Assembly (NCBI GenBank): GCA_041642635.1
Contig: JBEPWB010000065.1
Coordinates: forward strand, 1-5,468
Length of the DNA: 5,468 bases
DNA from: JAAZVM01 sp041642635
GTDB taxonomy: Bacteria > Patescibacteriota > Gracilibacteria > BD1-5 > UBA6164
Direction of reading: 5' to 3'
This document shows positions 1 through 5,375 of this stretch, one piece after another. The first letter of the stretch is position 1, and each line of letters opens with the position of its first letter. The notes under the pieces are model-generated. The model did not search any database and had not been told where the DNA came from. It saw only the letters and a list, made by a program, of their open reading frames with translations. A program made the translations under genes and the position numbers.

Positions 1-2
1 CT

Positions 3-569
3 GCTAATTATACTGGTACTGTTAACGGTACTGAAAATGGTATAAGAGTTGTTTCTGATAGTACTGGATTAGAATTAGATTCTATTGATGTTTCTAATGC
101 TGTATCTGATACTCATTTATTATCTAGAGGTTCTGTTGTTGCTACTATAGGTGATGCTACTTTATCTACACAAAAATTCACTGTTTCTTCTGATGCTAGT
201 AGAAGAGTTGATTTAGATTCTGTATCATTTGATTATATTGGTGAAGATCCTACTACAATCACAAGTAATATGATAATGAAAGAAGGTAATACTACTGTTG
301 AAGGTAATTTTACATTTACTAGTGGTGTTTTAACTTTCTCTTTTGATAATACTAAATGGGTAAATGCTGGTTCTCAACAAGACTTTACTGTTGAAATGCC
401 TGGTTTATCTAACTTAAATAACACTGATACTTGGACAAGAGAAATGAGAGTTTCTAATGTTGTATTTAGTAATGACCTAAACAATGTTACTGATCAAGTA
501 ACTAACGCAGGTAATTATGAAAATACTAACTTACCAACTGATTATAGAAGTGTTGAATATACTAGATAG
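3..569 (+). CDS. C-terminal part of a secreted/surface beta-rich protein (5'-truncated by the window)
   Basis: The reading frame is open from base 3 to a TAG at 567-569, giving 188 visible residues; the start lies outside the window. The sequence is rich in Thr, Ser, Asn, Val and Asp, has no cysteine and no membrane segment, and alternates polar and hydrophobic residues as extracellular beta-sandwich domains do. Its last ~110 residues resemble the C-terminal domain of the protein encoded at 1404-2681: both share RVDLDS/RLELDS, a TRExRxxNxV motif, and a YEN-x-x-LP motif shortly before the end. The two are therefore paralogues, probably cell-surface proteins; the function is not recognised. Codon use is strongly biased to NNT (GCT, ACT, GTT, TCT, GGT). 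Its 13 glycines are 12 GGT and 1 GGA with no TGA, unlike the neighbouring genes, which suggests high expression. A hairpin terminator follows 21 bp downstream. Confidence 0.8.
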   Translation, partial: ANYTGTVNGTENGIRVVSDSTGLELDSIDVSNAVSDTHLLSRGSVVATIGDATLSTQKFTVSSDASRRVDLDSVSFDYIGEDPTTITSNMIMKEGNTTVEGNFTFTSGVLTFSFDNTKWVNAGSQQDFTVEMPGLSNLNNTDTWTREMRVSNVVFSNDLNNVTDQVTNAGNYENTNLPTDYRSVEYTR

Positions 570-590
570 TATTTTCCACTTATTAATCTC

Positions 591-625
591 AAAAAAACCC
601 TAAGCTTTTGCTTAAGGGTTTTTTT
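591..625 (+). terminator. Rho-independent terminator of the 5' surface-protein gene
   Basis: An A7-CCC-TAAGC arm pairs with GCTTAAGGG-T7 across a short TTTT-type loop, with one bulged base. The T run completes an intrinsic terminator 21 bp after the TAG at 567-569. The A-run/T-run symmetry allows it to work in both directions. It is also the hairpin part of the first 77-bp tandem module. Confidence 0.85.
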
Positions 626-650
626 GTTGTCTATAATTCGGGTAAGAATT

Positions 651-662
651 GAGACCGGTCTC
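651..662. repeat. 12-bp palindrome GAGACCGGTCTC, copy 1
   Basis: Exact perfect palindrome, extended to 14 bp (TGAGACCGGTCTCA) by its flanks. It lies between the first terminator and the hairpin at 668-702. It is 8/12 G+C in very AT-rich surroundings. Confidence 0.95.
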
Positions 663-667
663 ATTTA

Positions 668-702
668 CAAAAAAGCACACTTTTATTAAGTGTGCTTTTT
701 TG
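668..702. terminator. Perfect 15-bp hairpin with A6/T6 edges, left of the transposase gene
   Basis: Arm 668-682 (C-A6-GCACACTT) pairs perfectly with 688-702 around a 5-nt loop, TTATT. The shape is that of a bidirectional intrinsic terminator, but no gene ends just before it because the surface-protein gene already has its own terminator at 591-625. The stem nearly matches the hairpin at 1364-1401 on the other side of the transposase gene (GCACACTT versus GACACACTT). It may therefore be a structural end or REP-like unit of the transposase module rather than, or as well as, a terminator. Confidence 0.8.
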
Positions 703-727
703 GTTGTCTTAAATTCGCTTAAACCTC

Positions 728-739
728 GAGACCGGTCTC
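728..739. repeat. 12-bp palindrome GAGACCGGTCTC, copy 2
   Basis: Exact copy exactly 77 bp after copy 1, preceded by CTC (as is copy 5) and followed by ATTT. It is the last recognisable element before the transposase leader. Confidence 0.95.
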
Positions 740-811
740 ATTTTTTCTTGATTTTTAAGCTAAACTATATAAACTTAAATACTAGTCTCTCCATTCATAA
801 CTTTACAAATT

Positions 812-1315
812 ATGTCAAACGCTAGATTTGAGTTTTTGGAAAACCATTATTATCATGTTTATAATAGATGATTTCAAAAACAAACATTATTTACAAATAA
901 TAATGACTTTGAGAGATTTTATAAATACATTATAAAGGAGTCAAAAGACAATGACAAAATAAAAATAGTATCCTGGAGTTTTATGCCCAACCACTTTCAT
1001 TTTGTAATACATAACCTAGAGACCGGTCTCGATTTATCAGACTTTATGAGAAAAATACAAGTTTCATACGCCATGTATTTCAAAAGAAACAATGAGACCG
1101 GTCTCAAAGTACCAGTATTCGAATGAAGATTTAAAGCTAAATTATTAAAAGACCAAGATTATTTAGCCAGATGTATAGCTTATGTTAATTTTAATCCATT
1201 AAAACACGCTATAGTTTACAATATAGACAACTATAAACGGACAAGCTATCATCAAATAGACAAAAACAAGCTAGAAAAGTACAAAGATTTAACTCTAGAT
1301 GAACTAGAGTTTTAA
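812..1315 (+). CDS. RAYT / IS200-like Y1 (HUH) transposase, complete, code 25
   Basis: A 167-aa protein running from ATG 812 to TAA 1313-1315, the usual size for REP-associated tyrosine transposases (Y1_Tnp family). These nick single-stranded DNA at hairpins through a covalent phosphotyrosine. Visible motifs in order: YYHVYNRG (13-20), the metal-binding HUH motif MPNHFHF with His61 and His63, the helix after it (LSDFMRKIQVSYAMYFKR, 75-92), FEGRFK (103-108), and YLARCIAYVNFNP (117-129), where Tyr124 aligns with the catalytic Tyr that precedes xxxNP in E. coli RAYT. Gly20 and Gly105 are TGA codons in conserved glycine positions, so the gene works only under code 25. GAGACCGGTCTC occurs twice in frame, encoding ETGL at residues 70-73 and 95-98; ACC and CTC are used nowhere else in the gene. 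No Shine-Dalgarno is seen; 745-811 is an AT-rich leader with no convincing promoter. Confidence 0.93.
1019..1030. repeat. 12-bp palindrome GAGACCGGTCTC, copy 3 (inside the transposase gene)
   Basis: Exact copy lying in frame as GAG-ACC-GGT-CTC (Glu70-Thr-Gly-Leu73), immediately after the strand that carries the HUH motif, where family members have a variable loop. Confidence 0.95.
1094..1105. repeat. 12-bp palindrome GAGACCGGTCTC, copy 4 (inside the transposase gene)
   Basis: Exact copy 75 bp (25 codons) after copy 3, again in frame as Glu95-Thr-Gly-Leu98. It lies in the loop between the YFKR helix and the FEGRF motif. Flanks extend it to the 14-bp palindrome TGAGACCGGTCTCA. Confidence 0.95.
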
Positions 1316-1341
1316 ATATTGCAACAGTATGCCAAGAACTC

Positions 1342-1353
1342 GAGACCGGTCTC
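1342..1353. repeat. 12-bp palindrome GAGACCGGTCTC, copy 5
   Basis: Exact copy 26 bp after the transposase stop codon, preceded by CTC (as is copy 2) and followed by ATT. It is 10 bp before the hairpin at 1364-1401, the same order as copy 1 and the 668-702 hairpin. Confidence 0.95.
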
Positions 1354-1363
1354 ATTATAAATC

Positions 1364-1401
1364 CCAAAAAAGACACACTTATTAAAGTGTGTCTTTTTTG
1401 G
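1364..1401. terminator. Perfect 17-bp bidirectional terminator between convergent genes
   Basis: Arm 1364-1380 (CC-A6-GACACACTT) pairs perfectly with 1385-1401 around the 4-nt loop ATTA. The A6/T6 edges give a U tract on both strands. It can serve the transposase on the plus strand and the secreted-protein gene on the minus strand, whose TAG (1404-1406) is two bases away. Its stem nearly equals that of the 668-702 hairpin. Confidence 0.88.
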
Positions 1402-1403
1402 TC

Positions 1404-2681
1404 CTAGTATCTGTATATAAACCATTCTCCAGGTAATCATGAGTTTTCATAATCATCCAGGTTATCTATAGTACCACCAAAACCATCTCATATAACTATA
1501 TTTTGTAATCTTACTTCTCTAGTTCAGTCACTAATATTTCATACATGATTTACTTCTAAATAATACTCTGTTGAAGCATTTCTAGATATATAATCAATTG
1601 CGTTTCAGTTTTTTTCTATTGTTAAGTATCAGTTTACTATTTCGTCAAGAGTAGCTTGTCAAAATATCGTATTGTTTCATTTTTCTCTAAGAGTGAATGT
1701 AGTTGAGCTATTTAAATTATTCATAAAGCTACCAACTATTCTAAACTCAAAACTATCTAATTCTAATCTATTTTGAGAGGTGTTACTAACAACAAATCAA
1801 GCAGCTTGACTATAACTAGGTTCAAAATCTCAAGCGCTTATCGTAGAGTTAGTATTACTAACAAAAGTTTCTATTCTATCACTTATATTCACGTTTACGT
1901 TCATATAAGATCAGTTGCTATATGATACAGCTTTAATTCATTTTTCAGCTCCCTGAGCTGCATTATTTGGGTTTGCAAAATCAAGAATGATTTCTCCAGT
2001 TTGATTTTGTCTATCTGCTTCTTTTAATTTTGCTTTTACTTCAAAATTATATATTTCATTTTTATCAAGTAATTCTTCATCTAATATATCAAAATAGATA
2101 AAATCATCTATAGCGTATCATTTTTTGATAATCATATTATTCCTATCCACCAAGTATACTTCATCAATTATTCCAGCCATATCTTGTAAGCTACCAATAT
2201 TTTTCATATAAATATTTTCTAAATACATGCTATCTATTCTAGCCTCTAAACTAAAACTTGATATCGTGCGATAATCTCATTCTAAATAAACATTTTCTTG
2301 TTCATTTTGATCTTCATTATCGTTATTGTTTTCAATATCTGTATTTTCTTCTTCTTGATTATTGTTTTCTTCTTGTTCTTCATTTTTTTCTGTTTCTTCT
2401 TTTTCTTTTAATTCTGCTTCATATTCAGCTATAAAGTCATTAGTTATTTTTAATACTTCTTCTAATAACTTATAGTTTTTTGTATCGTTATCTAATTTTA
2501 TCATTATTTGATTAGCACTATTTTGCAATTTATAAGATTTACTAGGATTTTTTTCAAATACCATTTCTACAATTTGTTCAAATTTCTCTAGGTTGTCTTT
2601 GTCTTTTTGTGTTAATTCATATGCACTAACTGTAGGTATTACCAGCATTATAGACAAAAGCAATGCGACTTGTTTTTTCAT
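1404..2681 (-). CDS. Secreted surface protein with two tandem beta-rich domains, code 25
   Basis: ATG at 2681-2679 to TAG at 1406-1404 gives 425 aa once 14 in-frame TGA codons are read as Gly; under the standard code it stops after residue 134. Residues 1-20 form a Sec signal peptide (MKKQ, hydrophobic core, cleavage near VSA-YE). Residues 21-90 are Lys/Glu-rich and probably helical. Residues 91-132 are a low-complexity Glu/Asn/Gln linker. Two similar domains follow at about 145-275 and 280-425, sharing a GS...(V/F)xLxxxN...xIxxGxA pattern and Y(N/Y)(F/L)EV (211-215; 373-377). The C-terminal part (TREVRLQNIVIGDG from 387, then YENSGLP) matches the protein at 3-569. It is probably exported or anchored at the surface, perhaps as an adhesin or layer protein; no family name is recognised. 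Upstream sequence is A-rich without a Shine-Dalgarno. Confidence 0.85.
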
Positions 2682-2789
2682 AATTTTTTTAATTATTAAA
2701 TAAATTCACGTATCTAAATTTTAACTATATTACTAATAAAATCAATATTTAATTTGTTTTGCATTTTTTAATTATAAAGTATTTAAGCC

Positions 2790-2827
2790 AAAAGTAAAGA
2801 TAATTTTTTAGTTTATTCTTTACTTTT
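2790..2827. promoter_or_regulatory. 11-bp perfect inverted repeat in the divergent intergenic region
   Basis: AAAAGTAAAGA (2790-2800) and TCTTTACTTTT (2817-2827) are exact reverse complements separated by 16 bp. The site lies in the 196-bp AT-rich gap between two divergent genes (2681 minus, 2878 plus) and overlaps a possible -35 box, so an operator or mRNA hairpin is possible. AT-rich DNA yields such repeats by chance fairly often, so this is tentative. Confidence 0.3.
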
Positions 2828-2846
2828 TATAGTTAATAATTATTAT
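2819..2846 (+). promoter_or_regulatory. Possible sigma70-type promoter for the DsbA-like gene
   Basis: TTTACT (2819-2824), a 16-bp spacer and TATTAT (2841-2846) lie about 31 bp before the ATG at 2878. The match is moderate and the region is so AT-rich that -10-like sequences are frequent; this is an inference only. Confidence 0.3.
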
Positions 2847-2877
2847 ACATTGAACTTTATTTTATTATTTACATTAT

Positions 2878-3936
2878 ATGACAAAAAACCAAAATTTGGA
2901 TATGAAATCTATCATTATGATAGTTGTTATAGCTATTTTATTAGTAGCTGTAGTTGTTATGGCATTTTTATTATGAAAAAACTCATGAGGAGTTTCTAAT
3001 AATAACGGTTGAAATACTAATCAACCAGCTAATTATGAAGAATTAACAGTTCAAGTTATTACAGATGAGAGAAACCCAACTTCTCAAGCAGGTCAAGTTA
3101 TGGACGAATTAACTAGTTTACCATCTGTAGGTAATGCAACTATTATTGAAAAAGATTTTTCAGACGAGGGTGTGGTAGAATACTTACAAGAAAATGATAT
3201 AAACTCTTTACCTGTTATAGTATTTTCTACTAATAATTTTGATGTAAGTCAAGATCCAATACAACCATGACAACCTGGAAAAATTAATGAATATCTAACT
3301 ATATTACCTAACTGAGAATATTATTTAGAAATAGGGGCTACTTATGATCCATTTGTAGAAAGAAGTGAAAGAGGATTTAAATTATTAGAAGAATGAATAT
3401 TAGAAGAAATTAAAGAAAATTCTTATATTAGAGGTAATCCTGATGCTCAAGTTACTTGGTTAGAGTTCAGTGATTTTGGATGTTCATTTTGTCAAAAAAT
3501 GCACGCTGAAGATAAAACTCCAGAAAAAGTTTTTAATGCTTATCCAGATGATGTAAACGGAATATTTATGCATATGCCTTTTAGAAATAGAGAAGTAGCA
3601 GAAGCCGTTGAATGTATAGGTGCTCAAGCTTGAAGCGAAGTATTTTATACTGCTATTGATGAATGATTTGCTGATAAAATTTCTACTGCTAATGAAGCTT
3701 ATGAATTAGTTTCAGATAGTGTAGATGAAGAAGCATTTAACACTTGTGTTGATGAATCTAGTTATTCAGATAGAGTAGATTATCATATGAGCGTTGGACA
3801 AGATGTTTTTAATGTACAAGGTACTCCTAATAATGTACTTATAAATACTCAAACTTTAGAATACGAAGTTTTACCAGGAGCTTATCCTGCTAGTGCTTTT
3901 GAAGAATTAATAGATAGATTATTGATACAAGAATAA
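2878..3936 (+). CDS. Membrane-anchored DsbA/Thioredoxin_4-like disulfide oxidoreductase, code 25
   Basis: A 352-aa protein, ATG 2878 to TAA 3934-3936, with 8 in-frame TGA (Gly) codons among 23 glycines. An N-terminal transmembrane anchor (about residues 11-32) and a Gly/Asn/Gln-rich linker (33-52) place the rest outside the membrane. The C-terminal domain (about 185-352) is DsbA-like: DFGCSFC with Cys202 and Cys205 as the redox pair, an AVECIGAQA helix (Cys246), NTC (Cys290), and QGTPNNV with the expected cis-Pro317. The Cys246/Cys290 pair is typical of the BdbD/Thioredoxin_4 type. It probably forms or shuffles disulfides in exported proteins. Residues 56-120 look like another thioredoxin fold whose CxxC is replaced (RNPTSQ, 65-70) while its LPV cis-Pro loop (111-113) remains. 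It is divergent from the surface-protein gene and convergent with era, 25 bp from era's end. No Shine-Dalgarno is seen. Confidence 0.88.
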
Positions 3937-3940
3937 TTAA

Positions 3941-3984
3941 TAATAAAAAAGATATTGAATTTTAATTCAATATCTTTTTTATTA
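3941..3984. terminator. Perfect 20-bp bidirectional terminator overlapping the era 3' end
   Basis: Arm 3941-3960 pairs perfectly with 3965-3984 around the 4-nt loop TTTA (3961-3964). A6 and T6 tracts flank the GATATTGAAT core, so a U tract forms on both strands. It starts 5 bp after the DsbA-like stop codon. The right arm codes for the last seven residues of Era, and era's TAA (3964-3962) lies in the loop. Confidence 0.9.
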
Positions 3985-4861
3985 ATCAGTCATTTTTTCT
4001 CCAATTTTTGTGTGATTTTGCTCTGAGAGCCAAAAAAACTTTTTTTTCAAAAATTTGTTCTAATTCTATTCTTGCTTCTTGTCATATGGCTTGAATTTTT
4101 TTTCATCAGTTACCTATAACTATATATTTTTGACTCTCTGTTTCAGTAAAAATATAAGCAACTATTTTTAATAATTTTTCTGTATCTTCTATTTCTTCTA
4201 CATTTATGTATATAGCGTGAGGAAGTTCTTCTTTTGTGTGAATAAAAGCTTTTTCTCTAATTATTTCACTTATCCTAAAATATATGTCTTGTTTTGTATA
4301 ATATTCTTCAGGAAAAAGCAGAGGTCAATCTTGCATATATGACTTTGTTTTTTGCAGTAATTCTTCAAAACCTTCTTTTGTACTACTTGATATTTTAACT
4401 ATGTTTTCACTTTCAGGGATACTTATTTTACTAGGCAAGTCTATTTTTGTATAAACCTTTATTACGGGTTTATTTACCATATCTACAATTTCTCTGATGT
4501 ATTTTTCTTCTTCTCATCCTTCTCTTGTAGAATCTATAAAATACAGAATAAGTTCTGCATCTTTGAATGAATTAATAGCTACTTCGTTTATTTTTTTGTT
4601 AAAATCTTTTGCTGACTTATGTATTCACGGAGTATCAAAAAATATTATTTGACTATCAGAGTCATTATGAATAGCTAAAACTCTTCTTCTAGTTGTTTGT
4701 GGAGTATTAGTTGTTATTGATATTTTTTCACCAATAAGTGAGTTTATAAATGTCGACTTTCCAGCATTTGGTCTACCAATAATAGCTACATATCATACTT
4801 TTTTTTGTATATTCATGTCGCTAGTGCTGCCTAGTATATCTTGTAAATTTAATTCTTGCAT
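3962..4861 (-). CDS. era: GTPase Era, code 25
   Basis: 299 aa, close to E. coli Era (301 aa). Era binds GTP and the 3' end of 16S rRNA and acts in 30S subunit assembly. The G1 P-loop is GRPNAGKST (29-37), G2 PQTTR (54-58), G3 DTPG (76-79), G4 TKID (138-141, Thr in place of the usual Asn) and G5 near SSS (158-160). The KH domain carries YIVIGNGGKKI with the GxxG loop at 250-253, then IGQEAR. The C-terminal signature VFLALRAKSHKNWRKN is typical of Era. Eight TGA codons encode Gly, including Gly79 of DTPG and Gly252-Gly253 of GNGG, the strongest evidence in the window for UGA = Gly. ATG 4861 is used; Met16 (ATG 4816-4814) would match the usual Era N-terminus better and remains possible. It lies 25 bp after the PH-domain gene, probably in one transcript. 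Confidence 0.96.
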
Positions 4862-4886
4862 TAAGTTTTTTGTTATTTTTAAAAAA

Positions 4887-5366
4887 TTATTTGTGTTCTT
4901 TAATTATTTTTAGTATTTTTTTTGCATTTTCTATATTATTTGGAGCATATTTCATTGTCATTGTCTTATTAGGTAGAGAGTGAATATTTATATTTCAAAA
5001 ATGCATCATATTACCAAATAATCATTTTGAATTTGTACTAACTTCTTTTATATCTATTAGATTAAATTCTACCATCTTTTTATTAAGTAAATTTTGTTTT
5101 TCAAAACTAATAATTCTTTTGTTAGTAATTATTAGTATTCATAATTCATTTTTTAGCCATTCTAAATAAATAAATAATGCAAGACTAATCCAGCAAATAA
5201 TTAAAAAAATATTAAGTATTTGATTAAATCAAAAAATCATTAACAAAATTATACTAATAATAAAAAACAATAAACCATACATTAAAAGTATTATATTAGC
5301 AAAATAATGCCTTTTTATAATCAAAATATTTTTTTCTCAGTTTTTTAATGTTTCGTTATCTAACAT
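4887..5366 (-). CDS. Two-TM bacterial PH-domain (bPH_2/YdbS-like) membrane protein, code 25
   Basis: 159 aa, ATG 5366-5364 to TAA 4889-4887, with 5 of its 7 glycines encoded by TGA. Two adjacent transmembrane helices span about residues 24-46 and 49-68, with a short N-terminal cytoplasmic segment. The C-terminal part (about 75-156) has the bPH_2 pattern: ELGILIITNKRIISF, then a hydrophobic/charged VEFNLIDIKEVS strand, then a GLFGNMMHFGNINIH strand-turn-strand and a final helix. Proteins of this type are small membrane proteins of mostly unknown function. The start codon is 9 bp after the stop of the preceding minus-strand gene, and the stop is 25 bp before era, so the three are probably co-transcribed. 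The leader ends AAAAAATT-ATG with no Shine-Dalgarno. Confidence 0.85.
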
Positions 5367-5375
5367 AATTTTTTA

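Larger units (their letters stand above)
591..744 (+). repeat. Two tandem 77-bp modules: 35-nt hairpin, spacer, palindrome GAGACCGGTCTC
   Basis: Unit A is 591-667 and unit B is 668-744. Each begins with a 35-nt A-run/T-run hairpin (591-625; 668-702). Each continues with GTTGTCT (626-632; 703-709), ATTCG (636-640; 713-717), the palindrome GAGACCGGTCTC (651-662; 728-739) and ATTT. All these elements keep the same 77-bp offset. Outside the hairpin the units match at 33 of 42 ungapped positions. The hairpin stems differ in sequence (CCC-TAAGC versus GCACACTT) although length and fold are kept. This suggests a duplicated structured repeat whose stem diverged with compensating changes, or exchange of stems between copies. 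Confidence 0.75.
651..1401 (+). mobile_element. Candidate REP-RAYT-like element: Y1 transposase flanked by palindrome + hairpin modules
   Basis: The transposase gene at 812-1315 is bracketed by two modules in the same orientation. Each consists of GAGACCGGTCTC-ATT, a few bases, then an A6-hairpin-T6 ending in GGT (651-704 and 1342-1402). The two hairpins share almost the same stem. Single-strand HUH transposases of the IS200/IS605 and RAYT groups recognise hairpins near element ends and need no terminal inverted repeats; none are seen here. A TTAC (665-668) directly precedes the left hairpin; IS608 cleaves after TTAC, but the tetranucleotide is too common to weigh much. The boundaries are inferred: no empty site is available, and domesticated RAYTs need not be mobile themselves. 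Confidence 0.45.

Noticed and set aside
270..569. A separate 99-aa gene starting at ATG 270
   Set aside because: The frame is open upstream to the window edge with the same codon bias and domain pattern, so ATG 270 is internal.
745..811. Promoter for the transposase gene (TTGATT at 748 with TATATA/TATAAA near 766-773)
   Set aside because: Spacers of 12-14 bp are too short for a sigma70 promoter, and the region is too AT-rich to be convincing.
869..871. In-frame TGA codons as pseudogene stops or selenocysteine
   Set aside because: TGA recurs in five intact genes at conserved glycine positions, and no SECIS-type context or Cys-equivalent position is involved.
651..1353. The five spaced identical repeats as a CRISPR array
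   Set aside because: The unit is only 12 bp, intervals are irregular (77, 291, 75 and 248 bp), and two copies are coding sequence in a conserved gene.
651..1353. GAGACC/GGTCTC as BsaI cloning sites or vector artefact
   Set aside because: The palindrome contains this recognition word, but the copies are embedded in native AT-rich sequence and in frame in a code-25 gene, with no vector sequence around.
2277..2681. A free-standing 134-aa Glu/Asn-rich secreted protein
   Set aside because: It is only the standard-code part of the 425-aa gene; translation continues through TGA (Gly) to the TAG at 1406-1404.
3982..4000. An alternative Era end with TAA at 3984-3982
   Set aside because: That stop is in another frame; the true frame carries the expected NWRKN signature and ends at 3962.
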